Of a stretch of DNA of 64,000 bases, positions 11,571 to 23,101 are shown in pieces; within the stretch, counting starts at the first letter, position 1, and each line of letters begins with the position of its first letter. Source of the stretch: Plutella xylostella (Eukaryota > Arthropoda > Insecta > Lepidoptera > Plutellidae); assembly GCF_932276165.1 (NCBI RefSeq), contig NC_064012.1:2301501-2365500 (forward strand), read 5' to 3'. The notes under the pieces were generated by a model. The model did not search any database. It was not told where the DNA came from and worked only from the letters and a program-made list of their open reading frames with translations. A program made the translations under genes and the position numbers.

Positions 11571-11675
11571 ACAAGTGCGTCCACTTCATCGGCATTGCGG
11601 ACGTCGTTTCTCCATATTTTTTTTAATGAAAATCCGTTTGGTCCGATAAGTACGATGCCGCTAGGTGGCCGCTTA
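11571..11675. mobile_element. MITE (gcgtccacct family) interrupted by another MITE
   Basis: The phrases gcgtccacttcatcggcatt and aaaatccgtttggtccgata match 47951-48129 and 36172-36326. The right end ctaggtggccgctta abuts the element at 11676, suggesting nested insertion. Confidence 0.5.
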
Positions 11676-11865
11676 GGGTGAGGCCACACTAGCGTAATTT
11701 TGTGAGTTGTGAGTCGCGTAATTTCGGTCGCAGGAATTCATTATTCGCTCATTTTGCGTCGCCGTGTGAATCAAAATAGGACTTTTCTATGAAACTGAAT
11801 GCGGTATTACGCAACGAAAATGCGCTACTCACACCTCACAAAATTACGCTTGTGTGGCCTCACCC
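11676..11865. mobile_element. PIF/Harbinger-like MITE with TTA target duplication
   Basis: About 39 bp at the left end (gggtgaggccacactagcgt...) recur inverted at the right end (...cttgtgtggcctcaccc) with a few mismatches. Both sides are flanked by tta, a 3-bp duplication as made by PIF/Harbinger elements. There is no coding capacity. Confidence 0.65.
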
Positions 11866-11879
11866 TTACCTTTATTCTC

Positions 11880-13859
11880 TTCTTCCTTCGACGCCGAGGA
11901 GTCTGAGTGCTGTCATGTCAATACAGAAGACAATCAGGTGGAACTAATGCGAGGTGTTTTGTTGTCGGCGTCTCAGCTCGTCAACTATGTAACCCGATAT
12001 TTAATATGAAGGCTCTTTCACGCGTGTACAGTCTACGCCAAAATTAGTAGGACACTTGCAGTCAGAATTTTTTATTGTTAGGTACTTATAGTTAAAATAT
12101 AGACCGATGTATAAAATACAATTTCAACTGTCTGTTAGATAAAGATCAAATTCACAATGGCAATAACAAATACAGAAAATTATACAAAACAAACAATAAC
12201 ACAACAGATTGCTGTCCAGAACGTCAAAAAGGCTCCAGATCAGCATGTGCTGTGTTGCAGTTGCAGTTCACGTTTCTGCACCTAATGCTATCACTAGAAG
12301 GACGCAGGAGTGGAAGGCCTCTGTCATCAACAGAAGAAAAACAAATGTGAATAACGTTGATTTGGTAAACCATCTCTTGATACCTTGCACTGACAAAGAC
12401 ATAGATGAAATTCATGTCACATTCATAATTATTTTACAGAATTTGATAAGTATGAAAATAAGGTCTCGCACTGTACTTCATTGTATAAATCTTCTTGCGC
12501 GTCTTTTGATATTATGTGCAGTGTTTACCGTGGTGGCTCGCGATGGGGCCACTAGGCCAGCGATCAACTATACTTTGTAAAATATAGGAAGAAACCTATA
12601 GCAGCTGTCAAATCCATACATGCTAGGATTTGACGATGATGACATAACCTAAATTACGAGTAATCTTCCATGCCAGCTTTTTTTGATGTGATTTTGCAGA
12701 TGACAATCCTAACACCTGGATAATGTTCTGTACTGTACATCTAAAACTATAAATGTTTACGTTTTCTCCAATACAAAAACGCTTACTATACCTTTCATGA
12801 AACTATCGAAAGATGCAGCATTTTTCGTTTTTGTACATTGCAATTCCCATACTAGAGGCTCTGTATTATTGTCTAGCTGCGAACTGTCGCTCGCTGCATG
12901 GCCACACTCAGAATCCGAGGATAGATTCAAGGAGCATTTCCATACCCTTTACCCTTTATCACACAATGGCGTTATACATCACACATTGATTTAAACTTTA
13001 GCCACTCGAGTTAAGGCTTAAAACTATTATCTACGTCATGACATTGACATTGGAATGGGGTGATAATGGCCGGGGCTGCACTCCAGTCGCGGTGTATCGG
13101 TCGCCATAGCTGTTGCCTCTGCATCCTTAAACCTGACCATATCTGGTCTCCGATTTCTGTGCTTTCAACTGTTGATTTTAATACTTTGGTGTTAAGTGCG
13201 GTTGTCGAAAAACTCGAACGTAAGTTGCTTTAACACCGACGCGGCACCCATAAGGTGATTTTCGGGCCGTTGAAACAGTTAGATGAACAAGACGCAATCT
13301 TTAAACATGATTGATTCTTTGAAGATGAATATTATAACTATAACTTTTTCACGATATTTAGCAGGAAGGAAACCCTTTGTCTAATGTAAAATTAAACACA
13401 AGTACCTAAATAATCAGAGGGTTAATTTTCGACCAATACAGTTCCAATCCAAATCCAAATTGTACACAAATATGATACGTTGTTTATTTATTTAGTCACA
13501 GTCGCACAGTCGTAGGACAAATTTATCTAAGTTTACTGAGAAGTATAATTCCCAAATTTCAATATTCAGAAATGCCTCATTAGTAGGACTTTCGAGTCAA
13601 TTATTACAGCTTAAAGTATCAATATTCGTTTGAAAGATAAATTTTATTGGCAAAATCAACTTTCCAATATCATTTTCCTCTTTCCACGATCAATTACTCA
13701 AGAGCGCGTATTAAATTCATAACAATTTCATATCGTTGGAGATATTTGTATAATTTTATTTATTAATCGGGAAAGCATTTTTACCTTTAATTTGATTTCG
13801 CTGTTTTCTCTAGAAGAGAGTGAAGAAGGAAGAATAACAATGCGATATACCTAGGTACT
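11880..13859. other. Long stretch without a recognised gene
   Basis: The longest frame is at 12209-12580 (plus, 123 codons). It starts MLSRTSKRLQ, has a hydrophobic end and matches no family I know; a plus-strand frame overlapping it also looks protein-like in short pieces, so this may be a decayed transposable-element gene. A slightly GC-richer patch at 13070-13260 has no intact frame. Confidence 0.35.
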
Positions 13860-14097
13860 AACAGGGTGTTTTAAATATTTGCCGATTCTTAACAAAGTTT
13901 ACAAATTACACTCACAAGCACTGAAAAACTTCCAGAGACATATATGGAATTGCAATGGCAGATGGACTCTCTCATTGCTCGTGAATCGTGAGTTTATCAT
14001 AGTGTTTCATTTATCTGGAACCCATAAAAATCACTTTTTTATAATAGCCTCCTCTTTTTCTTCACTTAATGATGCAATAAAATGAGAACACCCTGTA
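13860..14097. mobile_element. Short element bounded by acagggtgtt ends
   Basis: The left end acagggtgtttt and right end gaacaccctgt form inverted ends. Inside it is a shorter inverted pair (actcacaagcactgaaaaac and cattgctcgtgaatcgtgag) of the family at 3601. Likely a MITE. Confidence 0.45.
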
Positions 14098-14329
14098 CAT
14101 AACCCTAATATCTGTGATAACTAACTGTTATAAATTTTCGATGGCCACATCTAGAACTGTGAAGATATTACAGTTCTCCGCTGAGGTGCGGGCCCACGCG
14201 TTTCTAAATCCGTCCGACGGAGGAATGTTGAACACCTTGCCTGTTTGTGTATTATGTTAGCGGTAGCGGATAACCCGGCTGCGGTGAAAATGGGGTTATA
14301 ATTTTTGCACATCAGACACGGTTTTAATT

Positions 14330-14398
14330 GTAGCGGCGCATCGGGTAAGAGCTCGGCTCTCTACGAGGCCGTGGGTTCAAATCCTGTGTACCTGTCGC
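14330..14398 (+). repeat. tRNA-like sequence, SINE head or tRNA pseudogene
   Basis: Positions 14331-14398 can form a 7-bp acceptor-like stem with two G-T pairs and contain ggttcaaatcct (B box). The anticodon and T stems do not form well, so it is not called as a functional tRNA gene. Confidence 0.35.
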
Positions 14399-14689
14399 TT
14401 AACTTCTTTCGGCAATGATATTCGGAGTGAAAAATTAATGGAATTTGACGTTAATTTCTTCGTAAATGTTATTTCGCTCTGACTTCGCGACTTCGCGATC
14501 GGGCCCCTGGCATGTACAGTCAGCTGCCAAAGTAGCCGTACACTCTGCCTATTCAAACATTGAAGTTTTGTTATGTACCTAGTTAGTTTGACATGGTACA
14601 ATAGTGTGTAGCTACTTATGCAGCTGACCGTACCAATGTATTCAATAAAAAAACAATACCTATCGTGGCCCGCTGCTTAATAGAGTTGT

Positions 14690-15400
14690 GGCTAGCGCAA
14701 CTGCGCTACAAAACTTTTCTAAGATAAAGTTGCCTCCTGTCTGTTAGGGGGGCTGTTTTGTGAACCACACATAAGGAATAGATAGATGACCATAGCCACA
14801 GACATATCCCTTTCACACGTGAATGTAGATAAATAATCATCACAGTGAGCCAGACTTAGGGGAAATCTGGAGGGTCACACTAGCGAAACTAAGTTTCAGA
14901 GGACTGTTGCGCTAACCACTCTGACTCTATCTCGTTACAGCAAACGTGTAACTAAGATATTGCAATTGTGTCGCATCTCGGTTTCTATAATTTTTGTTAC
15001 ATTACATTGATCAAGTCAACTATTTTGTTTAGTCAATGTCTAAAAATATTAATATGTAATACGTTGAGAAACCGAGAGGCGACACAATCGCAATATCTTA
15101 GTTACATCGTAAGTCCAAAGCGAACGAACTTTTGTGCTGTGAATAGGGGAGCTTATTTGACAACAGCTTTTCAAGCTAGAGTAAGCCTGCTGGATCATCT
15201 CACATTTCGTAGCGATGGGCCTTCCACGTACATGTTGGGTGAAAATTGGAAACTACAATGTAGACAGACAGACAGATTGAGTGTGTCCGTCAATATCTGT
15301 TTCCTATGTGGCTTCGAACATCGCACGCTGAACCCTGAATTTCATCGTATTTTTTTTTCAATACTATTTTGACCTCAAACAGATCTCTCTCACCCAAAAT
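14690..15400. other. Non-coding stretch with a dispersed repeat
   Basis: Around 14925-14945 it contains actctatctcgttacagcaa, and 15065-15110 repeats 14950-15000 in inverse orientation (gttactaagatattgcaattgtgtcgc-like arms), so a small inverted-repeat element lies at about 14946-15107. The frame at 14968-15372 is not recognised. Confidence 0.4.
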
Positions 15401-15913
15401 GTAGATTTATTTAACAGTACTGATTTTATTAAAGAAGTTATTTTAAAATTTACTTCAACATTACCTGACTGTAGATAGATAGTCTGTAGTGTCTGTACCA
15501 GATACTGGGTACCTTTATAAATTCTCAAATATATATTTTGACGATATAATCTACATGAGTATGTCGTGCCAGCCCGACGTTTAATGTCTCTATTAATTAT
15601 ATGAAACGCGTCATTACTAATAGAAACGTTGAGCTCCCAATGATATAATGCAATGCAAAATACTATCGTTTGTAGTGTAGATTTATAAAAATATGTACCT
15701 AGTTTATGAACTAGTTACCACGCAACACAATTTTTTTTTAGAATACTTAATTTAATAGTTCCCCTCTGAGGTCTGTACCTCAGTGAGTCGCGGAGGGAAT
15801 GTGTCAAAACCGCGAGACTAGCTATTGGTGCGCGCTATGTCGCTTTGGCGTTATGATTGGTCCTTACGACTATAAATTGCTCGTATTGGTAGACGTTAGA
15901 GTCTAAGTCTCAT

Positions 15914-15960
15914 ACAGCCAGTACTGAATGTCTAAGGCTTAGACATTCGGTACTGGCTGT
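15914..15960. repeat. Near-perfect 47-bp palindrome
   Basis: The arm acagccagtactgaatgtct is followed almost without a loop by its inverse (agacattcggtactggctgt) with one mismatch. It adjoins the 17-bp tandem array. Confidence 0.75.
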
Positions 15961-16050
15961 AGTACAAGAGGCCCAGCAGTACAAGAGGCCCAGCAGTACA
16001 AGAGGCCCAGCAGTACTATAGGGCCAGCAGTACTAGAGGCTCAGCAGTAG
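15960..16050 (+). repeat. 17-bp tandem array, five units
   Basis: The unit gtacaagaggcccagca is repeated three times exactly, then twice with changes (gtactatagggccagca, gtactagaggctcagca). The unit starts with the same gtac core as the neighbouring palindrome. Confidence 0.75.
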
Positions 16051-16454
16051 ACGAATAAGGCGTTATGATTACGATGATTATCCACGCAGGCAGAACTCGA
16101 AGACATAAGCTAGTTAAACTGAAATAAATACTCTCGCTACGTGTACCACCGATGGCGCATAACACTCAACGCTTGCATTTCAAATTTAGCTTTTACGACC
16201 CACGCATTACGAACCACACAAACTGTTGGCGAGACGTTTACTGTTCCACTGAGATATAATTAATGCGATGTGGATAATCATGATAAATAATCTAGTAGGT
16301 CGTTAATTAGGACAGGAGGGAATCGATTAATTATATTATTATATTTCCAATAACATAGTGTACATACTTTGGCTTAACACTGCAAATTTCTATATAACTT
16401 GCCAAAAATTATGAAATGCCTACTATAAAACGTCATCGTTTTGGAATGCATCAT

Positions 16455-16597
16455 TTGGACCTGGACCCCAATTCTCGACCAGTCTTTAATGTCTACTGTC
16501 AGTGGCGCGACGTAACGCCTTGTAAATAGTAACCATTTTGCAATGAATTCTAACACTAGACATTAAATACTAGTGGCCGAGAATTGGGGTCCTGGCC
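16455..16597. mobile_element. Short inverted-repeat element
   Basis: The arms ggaccccaattctcgaccag and ctagtggccgagaattgggg are inverted copies about 60 bp apart, each next to an aatgtct/agacatt piece. Probably a MITE. Confidence 0.55.
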
Positions 16598-16772
16598 TTA
16601 AGCTTAATGACGCCTTCTGTAATATTGAAGTACATTTTACACCGGATCAGAATATTACCAACTAATTATAGTGTTCAAATTTTAAATTAAAAAGGTTTTT
16701 TGTCGACATTTTGTAAGTGGAACTTTTTAATTGTTCGTGAGTGTTGTACCCATAGACTTAATATATGGAGTA

Positions 16773-16983
16773 CTAGCTGTTCCCGCGAGCTTCGCTTCGC
16801 CTTAAAAAGTTTTCCCGTGGGAATTCCGGGATAAAAAGTAGCCTATGTTCTTTCTCAGGGTCTAGACCATATGTATACCAAATTTCATTAAAATCCGTTC
16901 AGTAGTTTTGGCGTGAAAGAGTAACAGACAGACAGACAGACAGACAGACACATTTACTTTCGCATTTATAATATTAGTTAGGA
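16773..16983 (-). mobile_element. Helitron, non-autonomous, copy 2
   Basis: Inverse orientation: it starts ctagctgttcccgcgagc, carries the (caga)n run and ends ttagttagga, the complement of the TCCTAACTAA 5' end. The flanks are consistent with insertion between A and T. Confidence 0.85.
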
Positions 16984-17329
16984 TATACTAAGTCTATGGT
17001 TATACCTTCATCTAACCCGCAAGCACAATACTACCTCAGTGCAGTGAAGTCCATCAACACAGATCAGAGATTATTCTGCTGTAATCACTACAGCTAACTG
17101 AAAAGACAAAATATTTCATAGATTTTGGACCTTGAATCAATAGCATAAAGTCCGAACTGTGTTAACCTCATTCGACCACTGCCGGTGAAGGGGTGAAGGG
17201 TGGCATTAATCAACAGTGTAACCTAAAATCTATAAGCTCTACCATACAATTTCGCTTGTAAATTTTCGTGTAGTATTAGATTCCCCGTGCATTTCCATCG
17301 AGAAGGGTTACTCTACCTTGGTAATAACC

Positions 17330-17592
17330 TTCTTCTTCTTCAGGTGCCATCTACTATCGTAGGTCGGCTATATCATTATGGCCACTTGGGCCCGGGAAGT
17401 CGCAGCTCGGAATAGCTCTATGGTGGACATATTGAACCATTCGGCGAGGTTCTGTAGCCAGTGGGTTCTTCTACGGCCAGGTCTTCTTTTGCCCTGTAGT
17501 TTCCCTTGCAGTGTGAGTTGCAGGAGGGCATATTTTTTTTCATTGCGCATTATATATATGGCCTGAGTATAATAACCTAATAACCTAACCAA
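17330..17592 (-). mobile_element. LINE reverse-transcriptase 3' fragment
   Basis: The minus-strand frame 17592-17368 carries the LINE C-terminal pattern GKRRPGRRRTHWLQNLAEWF followed by STIELFRAAT. It is truncated and lacks polymerase motifs. Confidence 0.6.
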
Positions 17593-17636
17593 CGTTAAAA
17601 ACCAACGTTATGCTAACCTAAAAGTCGCATACATTT

Positions 17637-17830
17637 TGAACTGCTTACCCAATTTTGATAAAAAATATGGCTATGAACACTCGAGGTGTTACTTACGTAT
17701 AACCCTGAAAAAACAAATATGATTCAGCCGTTTGGGAGCTACGCAACCACAGATAGACACACACAACAAAGCACATATACACAGACATGTTAATCTTATA
17801 ACACTACTCTTTTTCCGTCAGGGGCTAAAA
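17637..17830 (+). repeat. Dispersed repeat, paralogue of the retroviral target site
   Basis: The phrases cccaattttgataaaaaata, cagccgtttgggagctacgc and acatatacacagacatgtta line up with the DNA on both sides of the retrovirus (22670-22816 and 31026-31080). This copy lacks the insertion. Confidence 0.55.
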
Positions 17831-18455
17831 AAACAACAAATTAGACGTGATTTGCAACGAGATAGAATCGTAGAGTAGAGTGCAGCAGCCGTCAGAAACT
17901 TAGTTCTTCTTAAGCTAAAGTGACCCCTCAGTTTATAGCTTGAAAGCCATCATCTGCAAAATGCCCACAGGGCAAATAGCCGCGGGTGTTTACAGTATGA
18001 TACTGAAAAGCATAATAGAAATGGGATTCGAAAAGTAGTTAAGCTACGAGTGTAAAATACAAAAGTCTCGCTTTAAAAATGTTTTGAAATATGTTGTAAA
18101 GTTTGTTTAAGTGTTATATTTTGAAAACACATTTAATTTTACATGCACACCTGAAAGTATATTTATAGAGGGTACGTTAATTGTACAATAATTGACCTCA
18201 GGTATTTCAGAATAACTAATGAAAACTACTGAAGATAACCCATTCAAAAATTACCCTGTAGATATTTACGGATCGATATCGGTGTGTAGTAAACCAAACA
18301 CCCTGTATATATCGGTGTGTGTAGTAAACAGTGGATTAATAAGGATTTCGTGATGGGCCCAGTAGACAGCGCAGCGAACAAAGCTCCCAGGCTCAAAATG
18401 ATTGAATCAGATTTGTGGGCAGATATTCCCTTTAAATCATAGTTGATTTTGCACT

Positions 18456-18682
18456 GTAGGTATAGTGCGACAAACTTATCTGTTCCGGTGAGAGCGAACT
18501 AAATTGATCCATATCTCATTACTTACTAATTAATTGTATATTGTAAAAGATTAGATGGGTTTATTAACACCGCAAGAGCAAATTAACAATACGAGCAAAC
18601 TTAAAATCTTATAGAATTAAGAAATATTAGATATTTATGTGAGCTGTCACCGGAACAGATAAGTTTGTGGCACTATACCTAC
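18456..18682. mobile_element. MITE with 36-bp inverted ends, copy A
   Basis: The ends gtaggtatagtgcgacaaac...ctgttccggtga match each other inverted with one mismatch over 36 bp. A second, inversely oriented copy is at 39391-39612. No frame inside. Confidence 0.75.
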
Positions 18683-18819
18683 AATGTGATTGTGTTTTGG
18701 CATCAAGCCCGTTTCTGTACGCAAATGTTTAAAAAAATACAATGCGCTATTTTCTTTATCATTTAATGACACGTGCATTAACCTGCAATGCTAATATCAC
18801 TGATAAAATTTCACCCTAT

Positions 18820-19021
18820 AGTTAGGTATAAGGACCCGAAGGAAGGCGCAAGAGAGGAAGACCAAGAAAGACGTGGCTTGATTGCGTGAAAGAAAATATG
18901 AGAGAGTGTGGAGTGAATGAGGATATGAAAGAGGATAGGATAAAATGGCGTGACATGACCAACAAAGCCGACCCTAAATAAGGATAAGGCAAGGGAGAAG
19001 AAGAAGAAGTTAGGTATAAGG
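18820..19021 (+). mobile_element. 5'-truncated LINE insertion with 14-bp target duplication
   Basis: agttaggtataagg occurs at 18820-18833 and 19008-19021. Between them the plus frame from 18834 encodes the C-terminal tail of an RTE-like reverse transcriptase (KRGRPRKTWLDCV, ending NKADPK and stop) followed by an (aag)n tail. The features fit target-primed insertion of a truncated LINE. Confidence 0.75.
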
Positions 19022-19177
19022 GGTCCGCTACAGTATAGTTTCGTATGCCGTTGTTGCGACACACTCCCAACTTATGGGCTTGAATGACGTAGTCGCGAAG
19101 GATACTGTTTCGAAAAACATTTTCATTGCAAAATAATTTTCACATGTCATATTTTTTTCAAAGTGTGATTGTTTTAC

Positions 19178-19415
19178 TTCACGACCGAAAGGCGTAGTGG
19201 TTAGTGACCCTGACTACAGAGCCGAAGGTCCCGGATTCGATTCCCGGCTGGGGCAGATATTGGTTTAAACACAGATATTTGTTCTCGGGTTTTGGATGTG
19301 CCCGTAAAATGGTCCGCCCCCTATTACATTGGGACTAACATAACACTGGCGAAAGGTGGGTGCAGCACCTCTGCCTACCCAGTACATTAGTAAAAGGTAT
19401 GAGTGTTTGTTTTTT
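19178..19415 (+). mobile_element. tRNA-derived SINE with a different 3' tail
   Basis: The head cgaccgaaaggcgtagtggt, the A-box region and the B box gattcgattccc match the SINE at 5436. The 3' part (atggtccgccccctattaca) differs, as if the tRNA head had joined another LINE-type tail. Confidence 0.6.
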
Positions 19416-19419
19416 TGTG

Positions 19420-20094
19420 ATTGTTTTATTACAGTTCTCAGCTCATAAATGTGTACAGGTGTGAGGGCGGTAGAAGTAGGAAACATTCGCTAACAACCGC
19501 TGAGAATGTATATTTAGACGTGGTACTCTCACAACTTTCGCAACGCGGTGAAAACTCATTTTCTTTGTCACGACGACCTGAGCTTCGATTCTCGTGTCAC
19601 GAACACAGATGTGCGACCATTATGCAACTGTAACACTGGATTAATTCCCACGAAAGTCTCGGAAACATTTTGTAGCAAATAAATTCATATTGTCCAGTTC
19701 TCAACATCGGAAATTTAACAAAAAGCGTTTAAGTTAAATCACATCTCAGTGTCTCAGATAATGCCCGATGACTTAAATCTCGCTTAGTAATAATGAACAG
19801 AGCAGCACATTGCCCAATACATAGTTTGTTGTTTTATACATAGTAGGTAGGTAGGTACATAGCGGTACTACGCACTCTAGCCTAGTAGTATCTAGTAGCG
19901 TGGAAATTCCCTTCCCTTCCCCCCACTGGACTCGCAAACTTCGACCACTTTAGACAGGTAGACGCTAAGTAGGTACTCTTTAAATTGACAAATGGCTGGA
20001 TGAGAAAGAAAAAAGAAAAACTGTAGTGGCGCTCCACGGAAGCGGCATAGGTTCCTATACCGCATTCTAGCCGCAATTAAACGTAAATTAATCT
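19420..20094. other. Non-coding stretch
   Basis: No recognised gene. The short frames here have no domain or splice context. Confidence 0.35.
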
Positions 20095-20267
20095 GGATTA
20101 GACTAACGATAACGCTACGAGATGGGCTGATAGAGTATCACATACATACAGAAACCAAGCAAAAAACTGTTTACACTTTGTTTACTGTCAAACCGTTTTA
20201 AGTTCAACCTAATGACAACCATTGTATCAATGAATCCTAACTAATATTATAAATGCGAAAGTAACTG

Positions 20268-20310
<43 letters not shown>

Positions 20311-20580
20311 TACTCTTTCACGCCAAAACTACTGAATGGATTTGAATGAAATTTGGTATCTATATGGTCTAGACCTTGAGAAAGAACATAGGCTACTTTT
20401 TATCCCGGAATTCCCACGGGAAAACCTTTTAAGGCGAAGCGAAGCTCGCGGGAACAGCTATTAATGTCATAAATGTTGAAAATAATAGCTCAGTGGTAGA
20501 AGTAGGGTGTAATTTGTCGAGACGTTTCTTTTGCATTGACACTCCATCTAGGCCATATTAAAATATCGTTGTTATAAGAT
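20095..20580. mobile_element. MITE of the 220-bp family, split by a Helitron
   Basis: The left half (gtcaaaccgttttaagttca ... caatgaa) and right half (taatgtcataaatgttg ... ctccatct) together match 38174-38405 and 38879-39098. The Helitron at 20235-20461 sits between a and t inside it. Confidence 0.65.
20235..20461 (+). mobile_element. Helitron, non-autonomous, copy 3
   Basis: It begins tcctaactaatattataaat, has the longest (tgtc)n run in the window and ends cgggaacagctat. Comparison with uninterrupted MITE paralogues fixes both ends: host a precedes and host t follows. The last base is T where the family has G. Confidence 0.85.
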
Positions 20581-20599
20581 CTATTTTAAACACGTATAA

Positions 20600-21467
20600 A
20601 TATGTATTGTAACGTATTTAATGCATGAGTATTTTTAGTAGTAGGTATCGTAATTATTACAATATACACAAAAAATAAAAATAATCTAGATACCTGACAG
20701 GAACTGTAAAATATATTTGCAGCGCTATCTACATCTGATCTAGAGAATATTCGATAAAACAAGTTAGTTCTGCTGCATTATAGTGCCCAGATTACTCACT
20801 AGATGTCTGTAGTGGTATTATAGAGGTAGTAAAACAATAAAGTTGATATAGCAGAAAAAGAGTTTATAAAATAACGAAGCCAAATCGAAGGGGGGCCTTA
20901 GGTGGTCATTCTGAATATTGTTTTTTAACGGATTTACACCTAATAACTTAGTACTTTTTATTAATCTGTGTATTATTTATGTTGACACAGTTAATTTTCT
21001 TTGAAAGAATATTCATAAACTATCGGACCAAAAACACAATAAGTATAATTTAATTGAATTCATTCCCGTAGATTATTTATTATTTGCTATCCAATTTACT
21101 GTTGTCTTTTTCAATTATTATTGTTTACTTACGCAAAAAACAGACACAAGGGCAGCACTGAGAATCTCATTATTTTTTTCAATTAAAAGTAACAAGGTAT
21201 AAGATGGAATCTTACGCGGAAAATAAAGAGGAAGAAATCATTTGTTTTGTTGTTATTGCACTGGACCTACAAACTAGTACCTACTACCTACTGGTAAGAG
21301 CAATCAAAATCATTTATTTGCATGAACGTAGAAGGTACACAAATTTCTACCATTGTAGGGCTAATTTGCACCATAATATTATTCAAATTCAATTCAAATT
21401 CAAATCATTTATTTGTGACACATAGGTTATAGACAGGCTTTTATTAGGTACCTAACGTGAAAAAAGC
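20600..21467. other. Non-coding stretch
   Basis: AT-rich. There is a small palindromic run of attcaaattcaattcaaatt near 21385. No gene is seen. Confidence 0.35.
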
Positions 21468-21559
21468 GTGCAATGAAAAAGTTTCAGTGTCATATGGAAC
21501 TTTATTGCCAGATGAAGCTTAATTTTTCATTGCTCGTGAGTGTACTTATATCTATAACA

Positions 21560-21664
21560 TATACCTTGTTTCACGGGAAAAGACATCTGATACAAACAAT
21601 AACTACCCGTATTCGAATGTAATAAGGGTCCTGTCAGATGTCTTTCCTCGTGAAAAAAGGTATA
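21560..21664. mobile_element. 105-bp fold-back element, copy A
   Basis: The arms ataccttgtttcacgggaaa and the matching right arm are inverted copies. The same element, in the other orientation, is at 50133-50236. It can form a long hairpin. Confidence 0.65.
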
Positions 21665-21829
21665 GACACCTAAGAAAATGTCTATGGTTAGAGCAGCGCT
21701 CCAAAGCTTCGGAAAAACAAAACCTTAGCGCTAAACACTACCTAGCTACCTACCCTATCTAGTTGTGCCGATTGCGTGTCTATTCTTGCTCCTTCGTTCG
21801 TCGATTTTAAGAGTGACCCCCTTAACATA

Positions 21830-22050
21830 AGGGCCAGCTGAAAACCAGCGCTGTGGCCTTACTGTCCACAGCATATGCTGAGCTGGTGCCGTTTTGACAC
21901 TCTGGACAGCAACCTTTGTTTGATTTGTTTGTTCTGTATATGTATTAAGTATTCTCTTAATTTTGATGTTGTTTCTTTTTCAGTCTTATTGTTCTGTTTC
22001 AGTGTGTCAAGTAAATGTTTCTTTCTTTCTTTCTTTCTTTCTTTCTAACA
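21830..22050 (+). repeat. LINE-like 3' tail ending in a (CTTT)n microsatellite
   Basis: gggccagctgaaaaccagcg is followed by a T-rich tail and seven to eight ctttc-type units at 22020-22047. It looks like a decayed retroposon 3' end. Confidence 0.45.
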
Positions 22051-22243
22051 CACTGCTGAGCTTATCTGATATGGAGCTATAGTGGGACACGCTAACTTTG
22101 CACAAAGCCCAATAAAAGTTTATTTTGGCAACAATTAGAGGAAAACCACTATGACTCTTCTTCATTGGTTTAGGGCTACCACTACCAGTTTGGTTGGTAG
22201 GTACTTAAAGAAATAACCTATCCTGACCCACGTTAATATATCT

Positions 22244-22665
22244 ATGTATATGTCGCAGGCATCTGGTTTAATCTCCTTTTTGATTGAACCACTAGCCTGT
22301 TCATTGGATGGCGCTACTCAATTGTATGACTAGGCCGAACGTTGATTGTAGAAGCGTCATAAAACGTCCAACTAGTTAGCTGACTCAAAATGTCAGGTGG
22401 TGAACAAAACAAATATGGCGTCAAACAGCTAAGGCTTTTGTTGACTCTTGTCTGGTCATGTTCACCCTAACCAGACATTACAAAGTTGCTATACTATATC
22501 CCATTCAACGACTTCGCTGAATGACGTTCAGTCAAGACGTCGAACGTTACAATCAACGACTTGACGAGTTGTCCTTTAGTCATACAACTGAATAGCGCCA
22601 TCCAATGAACGGGCTAGTGGTTCAATTAAAAAGGAGATTAAACCAGATTCCTGCGACATATACAT
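22244..22665. mobile_element. 422-bp MITE with about 88-bp inverted ends
   Basis: Starts atgtatatgtcgcaggcatc; the right end is its inverse (ctgcgacatatacat). The arms continue through ggatggcgctac... and gtagtg-type sequence to tcatac with few mismatches. No coding frame. It ends about 150 bp from the retrovirus. Confidence 0.75.
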
Positions 22666-22812
22666 TCGCATAACTTTTGTACAGCTAAGCCGATTTTGAT
22701 AAAATGTGTTGTATACTAAGAAAGCTCGGGGTGACATTAACTGTGATCGAAAAAAATAATCGAAAATCGGTTCCGCCGTTTAAACGCTACGCTACCACAA
22801 CCCGATACATAC

Positions 22813-22816
22813 GCAC
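22813..22816. repeat. Target-site duplication, left copy (gcac)
   Basis: The four bases gcac directly precede the 3' LTR and are repeated at 31026-31029. The restored local site is an alternating purine-pyrimidine run, as gypsy-like integrases prefer. Confidence 0.85.
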
Positions 22817-23044
22817 TGTTATACGATAGTTCTCGGGAGCCTTTTTAAAAAAAAGAAAACTTTATTGACACGGATATTTATTGATTTAAAAAAAGGAAAT
22901 AATTAAGAATGGTCGCAACCCGCGCGGATGAAGTGTCTAAAAGGACTGACTAAGAGCGGTCATAGCGCAATACATCTGTAAGAGGGGGGGCTGCTGATCA
23001 AGCGGCCCTGTAAGCCAATTAGCTTACATATCAAAGGTATAACA
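22817..23044 (-). repeat. 3' LTR, 228 bp
   Basis: Bounded by TGTTATAC and its inverse GTATAACA. I read it base for base the same as the LTR at 30798-31025. Two AATAAA signals on the minus strand (complement at 22877-22882 and 22861-22866) would end the viral RNA here. Confidence 0.95.
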
Positions 23045-23051
23045 ACCCCCC
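23045..23051 (-). other. Short polypurine tract before the 3' LTR
   Basis: On the minus strand a G6 run followed by T abuts the LTR. It is short for a plus-strand primer, and no longer purine tract lies within 40 bp upstream, so the primer is assigned by position only. Confidence 0.4.
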
Positions 23052-23101
23052 GCATAAGAATAAACTTCGGGGTTGAAAGTCGAAGTTTATGTTAGGAAAT
23101 T

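Noticed and set aside
14330..14398. Functional tRNA gene
   Set aside because: Acceptor stem possible but other arms do not form; kept only as a tRNA-like repeat.
15960..16050. CRISPR-like array
   Set aside because: Units are contiguous 17-mers without spacers, in an animal genome.
22981..22990. G-run inside the LTR as polypurine tract
   Set aside because: It is within the LTR on the wrong strand; the primer must lie just outside the 3' LTR.
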